A DNA stretch of 64,000 bases from Streptomyces eurythermus (GTDB lineage: Bacteria; Actinomycetota; Actinomycetes; Streptomycetales; Streptomycetaceae): assembly GCF_014649115.1 (NCBI RefSeq), contig NZ_BMSK01000007.1, positions 248,525-312,524 of the forward strand, written 5' to 3'. The notes under the pieces are model-generated. The model was not told the DNA's origin. It ran no database searches and saw nothing but the letters and a program-made list of their open reading frames with translations. The stretch's first letter is position 1. Each line of letters starts with the position of its first letter. Positions 30,890-38,633 of the stretch are shown piece after piece. The translations under genes were made by a program, and so were the position numbers.

Positions 30890-31113
30890 CCGTTGTCGAA
30901 CGGCGCGAGATCGCGCTCGTCGACCTGCTCGACCGGCTGCTGGCCGGCGGAGTCGTCATCACCGGGGACATCACCCTGCGGATCGCGGACGTCGACCTGG
31001 TCCGCATCGACCTGAACGCGCTGATCAGCTCCGTCAACGCGGCGGTGCCCTCGCCCTTCGAGCCCCGGCTCCTGCCCGCCGGGCCCGCCGAGCCGTCCGA
31101 GGAGGTCCTGTGA
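30886..31113 (+). CDS. gvpS: Gas vesicle protein GvpS (GvpA/J/M-like)
   Basis: A 75-aa small GvpA-related protein: EIALVDLLDRLLAGGVVITG, then DITLRIADVDLVRIDLNALI. It is the third GvpA-like paralogue of the cluster and likely a minor shell or nucleation component. The GTG at 30886 overlaps the gvpL stop (GTGA) with GGGGGAGG just before it; its stop overlaps the gvpK start in the same way. Confidence 0.92.
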   Translation: MTVVERREIALVDLLDRLLAGGVVITGDITLRIADVDLVRIDLNALISSVNAAVPSPFEPRLLPAGPAEPSEEVL

Positions 31114-31391
31114 CCGCGCGCAACCGGCTCGACCTGGAACCCGACACGGTCGAGCGCGACCTGGTGAAACTCGTGCTGACCGTGGTGGAACTGCTGCGCC
31201 AGCTCATGGAGCGGCAGGCCGTGCGCCGCTTCGACACCGGCGAGCTGACCGAGGAGCAGGAGGAGCGGATCGGGCTCACCCTGATGCTCCTGGAGGAACG
31301 CATGGCCGAGCTGCGCGACCGCTACGGACTGCGGCCCGAGGACCTGAACCTGGACCTCGGGCCGCTCGGACCGCTGCTGCCCCGCGACTAG
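31110..31391 (+). CDS. gvpK: Gas vesicle protein GvpK
   Basis: A 93-aa GvpK. Family landmarks are RLDLEPDTVERDLVKLVLTV, then VELLRQLMERQAVRRFDTGE, EEQEERIGLTLMLLEERMAE and a closing LNLDLGPLGPLLP. GvpK is a conserved accessory protein needed for proper vesicle formation. GTG start coupled to gvpS. It is the last gene of the cluster; the next genes are on the opposite strand 22 bp away. No clear terminator hairpin is visible in that gap. Confidence 0.94.
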   Translation: MTARNRLDLEPDTVERDLVKLVLTVVELLRQLMERQAVRRFDTGELTEEQEERIGLTLMLLEERMAELRDRYGLRPEDLNLDLGPLGPLLPRD

Positions 31392-31412
31392 GAAACCGGC
31401 CGGGGCGTCATG

Positions 31413-31583
31413 TCACCACCGGTACCAGCGCCCCCTGCCGCCGCCGGCCGTCGTGCCGCGGGCCACGAAACCCAGCAGCCAGAGGACCAGCACCGCCAGG
31501 GCGATCCACCAGAGTATCTTCACCGCGAATCCGGCGCCGAAAAGAACAACGGCCAGAAGCAGCACCAGCAGAATGGGAACCAT
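31413..31583 (-). CDS. Tiny hydrophobic membrane protein
   Basis: A 56-aa protein with two transmembrane helices (MVPILLVLLLAVVLFGAGFA and ILWWIALAVLVLWLLGFVAR) and a short basic/aromatic tail ending GRGRWYRW. Such hydrophobic mini-proteins are widespread in Streptomyces and often found among stress genes; their function is unknown. The ATG at 31583 is fixed by GGAGG 9 nt upstream, so the longer frame starting further up is not used. It converges on gvpK. Confidence 0.82.
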   Translation of the reverse strand: MVPILLVLLLAVVLFGAGFAVKILWWIALAVLVLWLLGFVARGTTAGGGRGRWYRW

Positions 31584-31626
31584 AGTGTGAAACCTCCTGC
31601 AGATCTGGTTTCCATAAATCCGCGGA

Positions 31627-32448
31627 TCAGGCTTCTTTACGGCACAGAATCTCCCCGTGCAGAACGGCGAACCAGCCGTCCTCGCACCGGCCCCATTCCC
31701 GCCACGCCTCGGACACCGCCCGCAGCCGCTCCGAAGTGGCATGACCGCCCTGGACCGCCTGGCCGGCGTACGCGGAGGCCAGGGTGCGGTCGGCCCACAG
31801 CCCGCTCCACCAGGCCCGCTCCTCGGCGGTGGCGAAGGTCCAGGTGCTGGTGGTGGCGGTGACGTCGGTCAGTCCGGCGGCCAGCGCCCACGCCTTCAGC
31901 CGGCGCCCGGCGTCGGGCTCGCCCCCGTTGGCCCGGGCCACCCGCTCGTACAGGTCCAGCCAGTCGTCCAGCCCCGGCACCGCCGGGTACCAGGTCATCG
32001 CCGCGTAGTCCGCGTCGCGTACGGCGATGAACCCGCCCGGCTTCGTCACCCGGCGCATCTCGCGCAGCGCCCGCACCGGGTCCCCCACGTGCTGGAGCAC
32101 CTGGTGGGCGTGGACCACGCAGAAGGTGTCGTCCGGGTAGTCCAGGGCGTGGATGTCGGCCACCGCGAAGTCGACGTTGGCCAGCCCCCGGCCGGCGGCG
32201 GTGGCCCGGGCCCGCTCCAGCACGCCGGGCACCCGGTCGACGCCGGTGACATGGCCGTCGGGGACCAGTTCCGCCAGGTCGGCGGTGATGGTGCCCGGTC
32301 CGCAGCCGATGTCCAGGACCTTCATGTGGGGCTTCAGGGAGCCGAGCAGATAGGCCGCGGAGTTGGCGGCGGTCCGCCAGGTGTGCGAGCGCAGCACCGA
32401 CTCGTGGTGCCCGTGCGTGTAGACGGCGGTCTCCCGTGCCTCCGGCAT
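31627..32448 (-). CDS. SAM-dependent methyltransferase (UbiE-like)
   Basis: A 273-aa class I methyltransferase. Motif I is VLDIGCGPGTITADLAELVP near residue 46, motif II VTGVDRVPGVLERA, then ADIHALDYPDDTFCVVHAHQ and MRRVTKPGGFIAVRDADYAA, the arrangement of UbiE/COQ5-type enzymes. The acceptor is unknown; the family includes quinone, sterol and arsenite methylases. AAGGGG lies 7 nt before the ATG at 32448. A GGGTAC hexamer lies 34-39 bp upstream inside a hairpin, a possible weak sigma-B-type -10 box. The tiny membrane protein gene follows 43 bp downstream. Confidence 0.87.
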   Translation of the reverse strand: MPEARETAVYTHGHHESVLRSHTWRTAANSAAYLLGSLKPHMKVLDIGCGPGTITADLAELVPDGHVTGVDRVPGVLERARATAAGRGLANVDFAVADIHALDYPDDTFCVVHAHQVLQHVGDPVRALREMRRVTKPGGFIAVRDADYAAMTWYPAVPGLDDWLDLYERVARANGGEPDAGRRLKAWALAAGLTDVTATTSTWTFATAEERAWWSGLWADRTLASAYAGQAVQGGHATSERLRAVSEAWREWGRCEDGWFAVLHGEILCRKEA

Positions 32449-32470
32449 GGCCGTACCCCTTCCCCTCGTG

Positions 32471-32493
32471 GCGGACGGGCCGTACCCGTCCGC
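32471..32493. promoter_or_regulatory. Hairpin with embedded GGGTAC upstream of the methyltransferase
   Basis: Perfect 9-bp arms GCGGACGGG (32471-32479) and CCCGTCCGC (32485-32493) enclose 5 nt. On the minus strand the right arm and loop contain GGGTAC (32482-32487), with a poor -35 candidate GTGG 16 bp further up. It may be a promoter element or operator; the evidence is modest. Confidence 0.35.
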
Positions 32494-32578
32494 CGGTACG
32501 TCCCCACCGTACGCGCGCATGCCGAATGATGAGACCCGCGTATCGCTATATGGACTGACGGGTGATCAGGCGGCGAAG

Positions 32579-34078
32579 TCAGGCGGTGGTGTCCAGCGGG
32601 CGGTAGACCGTCAGCGCCTCCGGCAGCTTCTCCAGCGTCACCTCGCCCGACACCGACGTGACCTCCCCGTCGTAGGCGAGCGGGGTGCCCGGGGCGACAC
32701 CGGTCAGCCGCAGCCGGTTCACCTGCACCGCCGAGTGTGCCGGCGACCTCGTCAGCGGCCCCGCCACGGCCGCCGCGAACAGCCGCAGCGCGGGCCTGCG
32801 GCCCCCGTGCACCACCCGCACGTCCAGCAGCCCGTCCGCCAGATCGGTCCGGCGGCCCGGCGTGAGACCCATGCGGTGGTAGACCCCGTTGCCGACGAAC
32901 AGCAGCCACAGCGGGCGCGGCTCACCGCCCACCTCCACCTCCAGCGGATGCTCGCCGGCCCGCAGCACGCGCAGCGCACCGAGCACCCCGGCCGGCCAGC
33001 CGCCGATCCGGTGCGACCAGCGCTCCCTGACCCGCACCAGCTCCGGGTACACGCCGAGGCTCAGCGTGTTCAGGAACAGGCCCTCCTGGTCCCCGGCGGC
33101 GAACCGGCCCGCGTCCACCCGGACCGCCTCGCCGTGCCGGACCGCGTGGGCCAGCAGACGCTCGTCCGTCACGCCCAGGTCGGCGGCGAAGTGGTTGAGG
33201 GTGCCGCCCGGCAGCACCGCGAGCGGCAGACCGTGCCGCAGCGCCACCCGGGCCGCCGCGTTCACCGTGCCGTCGCCGCCGCACACCCCGAGCACCCGGG
33301 CCCGCGCCGCCGCCTTCTCCAGCTCTTCCCCGACATCCTCCGGCGCGCACTCGACGACCTCCGCCTCCGGCAGCGCGTCGTGCAGCGCCCCGACCCGGTC
33401 CGCCGTCCCCGCCGCCCGGTTGGCGACCAGCACCAGCCCCTCGCCCTCGGGCAGCGCGGGCACCTCGGCCCGGGACCGGGCGGGCAGCCGCACCCGGGCG
33501 CGCGGCGGCACCAGCCGCCGTACCACGAAGGCGGCGCCCGCGCCGAGCGCCGCCCCGGCCAGCACGTCGCTCGGGAAGTGCACCCCGGTGTAGACCCGGG
33601 ACATCGCCACCGAGAACGCCACCGGCGCCACCGCCGAGCCCCACGCCGGCGACTCCAGCGCCACCCCGGTCGCGAAGGCCGCCGCCGAGGCCGCGTGCCC
33701 GGACGGGAAGGACGTGGTGATCGGCTGCCGCGACAGCCGCCGCACCAGCGGCACCGGGTCCAGCACCGGCCGGGCCCGGCGCACCGAGCGCTTGCCGAGG
33801 GTGTTGATCGTCAGCGAGGCCAGGCCGAGCGAGGCCAGGCCCCGCGCCGCCGCGGCGCGGGAGCGGGGCGTGCGGCTCGCGGCCAGCGCGGCGGCCGACG
33901 CGAACCACAGCACGCCGTGGTTCGCCGCCCGGCTCAGCCGGGGCAGCACCCGCTCGGCGCCGGGCCAGTGCCAGGCGGCGGCGGCCTCGAACAGCCGGCC
34001 GTCGAGGTCGAGCAGCGTGCGCAGCCGGGCGCGGGCGGCGGCCGACGCGGGGGCGGTCAGGTCCAGGTCAGGGCTCAT
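32579..34078 (-). CDS. Fusion of PAP2 phosphatase and diacylglycerol kinase-like lipid kinase
   Basis: A 499-aa two-domain membrane protein. Residues about 65-205 are a PAP2/PgpB-type phosphatase with the three motifs KRSVRRARP, SFPSGHAAS and SRVYTGVHFPSD. Residues about 215-499 are a DAGK/YegS-type kinase with the ATP-binding GVCGGDGTVNAAARVAL and LPGGTLNHFAADLGV. Together it could remove a phosphate from, or add one to, a lipid such as diacylglycerol or an undecaprenyl carrier. Such fusions recur in actinobacteria. The ATG at 34078 has no good ribosome site. It is divergent from the phosphoglycerate-mutase-like gene. Confidence 0.9.
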   Translation of the reverse strand: MSPDLDLTAPASAAARARLRTLLDLDGRLFEAAAAWHWPGAERVLPRLSRAANHGVLWFASAAALAASRTPRSRAAAARGLASLGLASLTINTLGKRSVRRARPVLDPVPLVRRLSRQPITTSFPSGHAASAAAFATGVALESPAWGSAVAPVAFSVAMSRVYTGVHFPSDVLAGAALGAGAAFVVRRLVPPRARVRLPARSRAEVPALPEGEGLVLVANRAAGTADRVGALHDALPEAEVVECAPEDVGEELEKAAARARVLGVCGGDGTVNAAARVALRHGLPLAVLPGGTLNHFAADLGVTDERLLAHAVRHGEAVRVDAGRFAAGDQEGLFLNTLSLGVYPELVRVRERWSHRIGGWPAGVLGALRVLRAGEHPLEVEVGGEPRPLWLLFVGNGVYHRMGLTPGRRTDLADGLLDVRVVHGGRRPALRLFAAAVAGPLTRSPAHSAVQVNRLRLTGVAPGTPLAYDGEVTSVSGEVTLEKLPEALTVYRPLDTTA

Positions 34079-34134
34079 GGGATGCGGTTACCCTGAAGGG
34101 CCCGTTTCCTGTGTACGCGCGCGAGGTGAACCGG

Positions 34135-34782
34135 ATGCGGCTGCTGCTCGTACGGCACGGCCAGACCCCGTCCAACGTGGACGGCCTGCTGGACACCGCC
34201 GTGCCCGGCCCGGGGCTGACCCCGCTCGGCCGGGCACAGGCCGCCGCGCTGCCCGGGGCGCTCGCCGGGGAGGACATCGACGCCCTGTACGCCTCCACGC
34301 TGGTCCGCACCCAGCAGACGGCCGCCCCGCTGGCCGCCGCCCGGGGCCTGGAGGTGCTCGTGCGGGACGGCATCCGCGAGCTGTCCGCCGGCGATCTGGA
34401 ACTGCTGCCCGGGCACACCCCGGAGGGCCGTCGGTACATGCGCACGGCGTTCGCGTGGGCGTCCGGGGACACCGCGCTGCGGATGCCCGGCGGGGAGAGC
34501 GGCGCGGCGGCACTGGGCCGGTACGACGCCGTGGTGGCCGAGGCCGCGGCGAGCGGGGCCCGGACCGTCGCCATGATCAGCCACGGCGCCGCGATCCGGG
34601 TGTGGACCGCCGCCCGCGCCGCCAACGTCGACGTGGCCTTCGCCGCGGCCCGCCCCCTGGAGAACACCGGCGTGATCGTCCTGGAGGGCACCCCGTCCGA
34701 TGGGTGGAAGGCCCTGTCCTGGGAGGGCGCCGCGGTGACACCGGCCGACGAGGGCGGCCCGACGGGGGAGGCCCTGAGGTGA
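34135..34782 (+). CDS. Histidine phosphatase (phosphoglycerate mutase-like) family protein
   Basis: A 215-aa member of the histidine phosphatase superfamily, cytosolic. The phosphate-accepting motif RLLLVRHGQTPSN is at the N terminus, the downstream acid in IRELSAGDLELLPG near 80, and the second histidine in TVAMISHGAAIRVW near 145. Members include GpmB-like phosphatases with unclear substrates rather than true mutases. GAGGTGA lies 5 nt before the ATG at 34135; an ATG or GTG slightly upstream is less likely. An ABC-F gene follows after 79 bp on the same strand. Confidence 0.88.
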   Translation: MRLLLVRHGQTPSNVDGLLDTAVPGPGLTPLGRAQAAALPGALAGEDIDALYASTLVRTQQTAAPLAAARGLEVLVRDGIRELSAGDLELLPGHTPEGRRYMRTAFAWASGDTALRMPGGESGAAALGRYDAVVAEAAASGARTVAMISHGAAIRVWTAARAANVDVAFAAARPLENTGVIVLEGTPSDGWKALSWEGAAVTPADEGGPTGEALR

Positions 34783-34861
34783 CGCGGCGGCGGCCGGAAC
34801 ACCCGTGGCCGCCCGATACCCGTTTGCCCTCGCGCCCGGGCGCCGCGCAGAATGCCTCCCC

Positions 34862-36481
34862 ATGGGACATCTGGAAGCCGCGCACCTGGAGTACTACCTC
34901 CCCGACGGAAGGGCGCTGCTGGGCGATGTCTCCTTCCGGGTCGGAGAGGGCGCCGTCGTCGCCCTGGTCGGACCGAACGGCGCGGGCAAGACCACGCTGC
35001 TGCGGCTGATCTCCGGCGAGCTGAAACCGCACGGCGGCACCGTCACCGTCACCGGCGGCCTCGGCGTGATGCGCCAGTTCGTCGGCTCCGTACGCGACGA
35101 GACGACCGTACGGGACCTGCTGGTCTCCGTCGCCCCGCCCCGGATCCGGGAAGCCGCGAAGGCCGTCGACGCCGCCGAGCACGCCCTGATGACCGTCGAC
35201 GACGAGGCCGCCCAGCTCGGTTACGCGCAAGCCCTCGCCGACTGGGCCGAGGCGCGCGGCTACGAGGCCGAGACCCTGTGGGACATGTGCACCACCGCGG
35301 CCCTCGGCGTGCCCTACGAGCGCGCCCAGTGGCGTGAGGTGCGCACCCTCTCCGGCGGCGAGCAGAAGCGGCTGGTGCTGGAGGCGCTGCTGCGCGGCAC
35401 CGACGAGGTCCTGCTGCTGGACGAGCCGGACAACTACCTCGACGTGCCCGGCAAGCGCTGGCTGGAGCAGCAGCTCAAGGAGACCCGGAAGACCGTCCTG
35501 TTCGTCTCCCACGACCGCGAACTCCTCGCCCGCGCCGCCGAGAAGATCGTCTCCGTGGAGCCGGGCCCGGCCGGCGCCGACGCCTGGGTGCACGGCGGCG
35601 GCTTCGCCACCTACCACGAGGCCCGCCGCGAACGCTTCGCCCGCTTCGAGGAGTTGCGCCGCCGCTGGGACGAGAAGCACGCCCAGCTGAAGAAGCTGGT
35701 GCTGAACCTGCGTCAGGCGGCCGCCGTCAGCCACGAGATGGCCTCCCGGTACGCCGCCGCCCAGACCCGCCTGCGCAAGTTCGAGGAGGCCGGCCCGCCG
35801 CCGGAGCCGCCCCGCGAGCAGGAGATCACCATGCGGCTGAAGGGCGGCCGTACCGGCGTACGGGCCGTCACCTGCGCGGGGCTGGAACTGACCGGCCTGA
35901 TGAAACCGTTCGACCTGGAGGTCTTCTACGGCGAGCGGGTCGCCGTCCTCGGCTCCAACGGCTCCGGCAAGTCCCACTTCCTGCGGCTGCTGGCCGGCGA
36001 GGACGTCGCGCACACGGGCGAGTGGAAACTGGGCGCCCGGGTCGTCCCCGGCCACTTCGCGCAGACCCACGCCCAGCCCGCGCTCCAGGGCCGCACCCTG
36101 CTCGACATCCTCTGGAAGGAGCACGCCCAGGACCGGGGCGCGGCCATGTCCCGGCTGCGCCGCTACGAACTCACCCGGCAGGCCGAGCAGAGCTTCGACC
36201 GGCTCTCCGGCGGGCAGCAGGCCCGCTTCCAGATCCTGCTGCTCGAATTGGCCGGCGCCACCGCCCTGTTGCTGGACGAGCCCACCGACAACCTCGACCT
36301 GGAGTCCGCCGAGGCCCTCCAGGAGGGACTGGAGGCGTTCGAGGGCACGGTCCTCGCGGTCACCCACGACCGCTGGTTCGCCCGCTCCTTCGACCGCTTC
36401 CTGGTCTTCGGCAGCGACGGCCGGGTCCGCGAGACCCCCGAACCGGTCTGGGACGAACGCCGCGTCGAGCGGGCCCGGTGA
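34862..36481 (+). CDS. ABC-F family ATPase (ribosome-associated)
   Basis: A 539-aa protein with two ABC ATPase domains and no membrane segment, the layout of ABC-F proteins that bind the ribosomal E site for translation control or antibiotic protection. NBD1 has GPNGAGKTT (near 38), LSGGEQKRLVL and LLLDEPDNYLD; NBD2 has GSNGSGKSH (near 366), LSGGQQARFQI and LLLDEPTDNLD. The linker (about 255-320) is a charged helical segment. NBD2 has His where Walker A usually has Thr/Ser. No strong ribosome site precedes the ATG. It converges on the hibernation-factor gene, also a predicted ribosome partner. Confidence 0.9.
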   Translation: MGHLEAAHLEYYLPDGRALLGDVSFRVGEGAVVALVGPNGAGKTTLLRLISGELKPHGGTVTVTGGLGVMRQFVGSVRDETTVRDLLVSVAPPRIREAAKAVDAAEHALMTVDDEAAQLGYAQALADWAEARGYEAETLWDMCTTAALGVPYERAQWREVRTLSGGEQKRLVLEALLRGTDEVLLLDEPDNYLDVPGKRWLEQQLKETRKTVLFVSHDRELLARAAEKIVSVEPGPAGADAWVHGGGFATYHEARRERFARFEELRRRWDEKHAQLKKLVLNLRQAAAVSHEMASRYAAAQTRLRKFEEAGPPPEPPREQEITMRLKGGRTGVRAVTCAGLELTGLMKPFDLEVFYGERVAVLGSNGSGKSHFLRLLAGEDVAHTGEWKLGARVVPGHFAQTHAQPALQGRTLLDILWKEHAQDRGAAMSRLRRYELTRQAEQSFDRLSGGQQARFQILLLELAGATALLLDEPTDNLDLESAEALQEGLEAFEGTVLAVTHDRWFARSFDRFLVFGSDGRVRETPEPVWDERRVERAR

Positions 36482-36488
36482 CCCCGGG

Positions 36489-36553
36489 CCCGCGCCCCTG
36501 ACACCGGGCCGCTATCGCCGACCCGCGCCCCTGACACCGGGCCGCTACCGCCA
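36489..36553. repeat. Tandem 33-bp duplication at the end of the hibernation-factor gene
   Basis: Two near-identical 33-bp units (36489-36521 and 36522-36554) follow each other, differing at single bases. The second contains the stop codon of the minus-strand gene (36545-36547); the first carries the same stop triplet in the same frame. Each unit holds a small GGCCCG/CGGGCC inverted repeat, so the pair may act as a double terminator between convergent genes. Confidence 0.65.
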
Positions 36554-37663
36554 GCGCAGCAGCGCGCCCATGCCGCCCGCCGGGACCTCCTCGCCGGTGT
36601 CCGCCAGCACCGGCGCCAGCGAGAAGACCGGCGCGTCCGTCACCACGGCCGCCCGTACCAGCGCGTCGTCGGCGCGGGCCGGCCAGGCCTGCTGTTCGCC
36701 GAGGTCCCTCAGCTCCGTACGGCGCTCCGCCAGCTGGGCCGGGTCCTCGCCGACCCACACCTCGCGCCCGGTGTCCGGCCCGTCCGGGAGGATCAGCAGC
36801 TCGGCCAGCCGGTGCTCGCGGGCCGCCTCGATCAGCCCGGGCACGCCCTCGACGGCCGCCGCCCGCCGCTCCTCGTCGGGCGTCCGGGCGGACCGGTAGC
36901 GGTCCACCTCGGCCAGGATCCGTTCCCGCACATGCCGGGCCCGGATCTCCGCCACCTCGCGCGGCAGCAGCCGGCTGCCCACGCCGTGCTCGGTCTCCAC
37001 GGCCCGGTCCCGCAGATGCGCCGGCAACCGCTCGTGCACCGACCGGCACTCGCGTTGCTCCCCGCACAGGATCAGCAGATCGGCACCGGTCTCGGCCTGG
37101 CAGGCCGCGAGCGCCTCGGCGATCTCCCGCGCGTTGTGCTCCCAGGTGTCCTCCACCTTCAGCTGGAAGTGCCGCTCGGACCAGTCGGTCGCCTTCGCCC
37201 GGTGCATCGGCCACTGCCGGCTGCCCGTCACATGCCCGGCCTCCTCCCGCAGCACCGCGCTGCGCAGCTCGAAGTCGGCCCCGGTGCGGTCGATGTACGC
37301 CACCAGCGACACCGGGTCCTCGCCGGCCAGGTCCAGCAGCGGGGTGACGTGCGGCAGTGTGCCCCAGCGCACCAGGCCCTGCGGCGGGGCCTGGGTCAGC
37401 GGCACCTGGAGCACCACCTCGCCGTCCCGGGCGAACACGGCCCGCCCGTACGGCTCGGTGCTGCGCTCGAGGGCCGCCACCGCGTCGTGCACCGCCCGGC
37501 AGGTGGCCTCGTCGGCGCCCTGCTCCCGCAGCTGCCGGGCCACCGCCTCGGCCGTCAGCCTGCGCCGGGTGTGCATGTCCTCCTCGTGCTGTGACAGGTC
37601 GACGTATGCGGAGGCCCAGGACCCCGGATGTTCGTACAGTGGATTCAGGAACGCGAGCTCCAT
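36545..37663 (-). CDS. Rv2629/baeRF2-family ribosome hibernation factor
   Basis: A 372-aa protein of the bacterial archaeo-eukaryotic release-factor-like family 2. It aligns by eye to mycobacterial Rv2629 along its whole length: ASAYVDLSQH (for ASVYFD), GRAVFARDGEVVLQVPL, PHVTPLLDLAGEDPVSLVAY followed by IDRTGADFEL, LLILCGEQRECRSVHERLP and a closing EVPAGGMGALLRWR. This family is related to Balon, which binds the A site of idle ribosomes. The start has GGGAGG 5 nt upstream and a strong sigma-B-like promoter (37708-37732). This predicts accumulation under stress or dormancy. Activity on this organism's ribosome is inferred. Confidence 0.88.
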   Translation of the reverse strand: MELAFLNPLYEHPGSWASAYVDLSQHEEDMHTRRRLTAEAVARQLREQGADEATCRAVHDAVAALERSTEPYGRAVFARDGEVVLQVPLTQAPPQGLVRWGTLPHVTPLLDLAGEDPVSLVAYIDRTGADFELRSAVLREEAGHVTGSRQWPMHRAKATDWSERHFQLKVEDTWEHNAREIAEALAACQAETGADLLILCGEQRECRSVHERLPAHLRDRAVETEHGVGSRLLPREVAEIRARHVRERILAEVDRYRSARTPDEERRAAAVEGVPGLIEAAREHRLAELLILPDGPDTGREVWVGEDPAQLAERRTELRDLGEQQAWPARADDALVRAAVVTDAPVFSLAPVLADTGEEVPAGGMGALLRWR

Positions 37664-37707
37664 GGATTCCTCCCGGAAATCACTCGGGGGCAGTGCATGC
37701 CGGGCGG

Positions 37708-37732
37708 GTACCCGTACCCCATGAACGAACAC
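37708..37732 (-). promoter_or_regulatory. Sigma-B-like promoter GTGT-N15-GGGTAC for the hibernation factor
   Basis: On the minus strand GTGT (37729-37732) and GGGTAC (37708-37713) are 15 bp apart, the same boxes and spacing as before the DUF2795 operon (39724-39748). A second GGGTAC sits 6 bp upstream in tandem (37714-37719). The start point near 37701 gives a leader of about 38 nt with a good ribosome site. Confidence 0.65.
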
Positions 37733-37750
37733 GACGAGCGGGGCACCACC

Positions 37751-38008
37751 ATGACCGGAGTCGACCCCAGCCGGCTGGACGACCAGCAGCTCATGAAGGA
37801 GCTGGAGACGATCCACCGCACGCGCCACGACACCCTGCTGTACGGCTCGAACGACGCACTGCGGGCCCATAACGAGCGGATGGCGCAGCTGGAGGGCGAG
37901 TATCTGCGGCGCAACCCCCGCCGCCTGGTGAGCGCGGGCCGCACCCGCGAGGGCGCCCGGGAGCGCGGCTGCGGCGAGGCGGCGACCCCGGACGCCTCCG
38001 GCACCTGA
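37751..38008 (+). CDS. DUF6158-like small protein
   Basis: An 85-aa hydrophilic, mainly helical protein. It begins TGVDPSRLDDQQLMKELETI and continues THRTRHDTLLYGSNDALRAH-like sequence and MAQLEGEYLRRNPRR, the pattern of the small Streptomyces DUF6158 proteins of unknown function. I prefer the ATG at 37751, with GGGG 7 nt upstream, over an in-frame ATG at 37721. It is divergent from the hibernation-factor gene, whose promoter reaches to 37732, and ends 76 bp before the convergent PfpI gene, with a strong hairpin between them. Its own promoter is unclear. Confidence 0.75.
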   Translation: MTGVDPSRLDDQQLMKELETIHRTRHDTLLYGSNDALRAHNERMAQLEGEYLRRNPRRLVSAGRTREGARERGCGEAATPDASGT

Positions 38009-38028
38009 CGGGACGCGAGGCACAACAA

Positions 38029-38060
38029 ACGGGGCCGGCCCGGAAGCGGGCCGGCCCCGT
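38029..38060. terminator. Strong bidirectional terminator hairpin
   Basis: A perfect 14-bp GC-rich stem (38029-38042 with 38047-38060) is closed by a GAAG tetraloop. It lies between the convergent DUF6158 and PfpI genes, 21 and 25 bp from their stop codons. No U-tract follows on either side, usual for this genus. Confidence 0.85.
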
Positions 38061-38084
38061 GGCACACGGGTGGTGGCGGTGCGG

Positions 38085-38627
38085 TCAGCCGGGCTCCCCG
38101 GCGAACACGTGCAGGAACGCGTCGCAGAACGCCTTCAGATCGTCCGGCTTACGGCTGGTCACGAGCTGGTTGGAGCCGTGGTCGCAGATCTTGACCTGTT
38201 CGTCCACCCAGGTGCCGCCGGCGTTGCGGATGTCGGTCGCGAGGCTCGGCCAGGACGTCAGCACCCGGCCGCGCACCACATCGGCCTCCACCAGCGTCCA
38301 CGGCGCGTGGCAGATCGCGGCGACCGGCCGGCCCTGGTCGAAGAAGTCCTTCACGAACGCGACGGCCTTCTCGTCCATCCGCAGGAAGTCCGGGTTGGCG
38401 ACCCCGCCCGGCAGCACCAGACCGCCGAATGCCCCGGCCGACGTCCGCTCCACCACCTCGTCCACGGGGAAGGTGTCCGCCTTGTCCAGATGGTTGAACG
38501 CCTGGATCCTCCCCGGCTGTGTCGACACGAGCACCGGTTCGTGCCCGGCGTCCGAGGCGGCCTTCCACGGCTCGGTCAGCTCGACCTGCTCGACGCCCTC
38601 GGGTGCCACCAGAAACGCGATACGCAT
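38085..38627 (-). CDS. PfpI/DJ-1 family protein
   Basis: A 180-aa DJ-1/PfpI superfamily protein. The reactive cysteine is in the elbow AAICHAPWTLVEA near residue 105, with a nearby glutamate (EGVEQVELTEPW) as in YhbO/PfpI proteins, which act as stress-induced glyoxalases, deglycases or chaperones. The ribosome site AGGAG precedes the ATG by 7 nt. It is the third gene after a sigma-B-like promoter, following the DUF2795 and membrane-protein genes with 6-bp and overlapping junctions, so it is probably induced in the same stress response. Confidence 0.92.
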   Translation of the reverse strand: MRIAFLVAPEGVEQVELTEPWKAASDAGHEPVLVSTQPGRIQAFNHLDKADTFPVDEVVERTSAGAFGGLVLPGGVANPDFLRMDEKAVAFVKDFFDQGRPVAAICHAPWTLVEADVVRGRVLTSWPSLATDIRNAGGTWVDEQVKICDHGSNQLVTSRKPDDLKAFCDAFLHVFAGEPG

Positions 38628-38633
38628 GATGTC

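Noticed and set aside
37706..37711. A plus-strand GGGTAC hexamer upstream of the DUF6158-like gene as a further sigma-B-like promoter
   Set aside because: No GTTT/GTGT-like -35 element lies 14-16 bp upstream on the plus strand. The hexamer is explained by the self-complementary GGGTACCC next to the minus-strand promoter.
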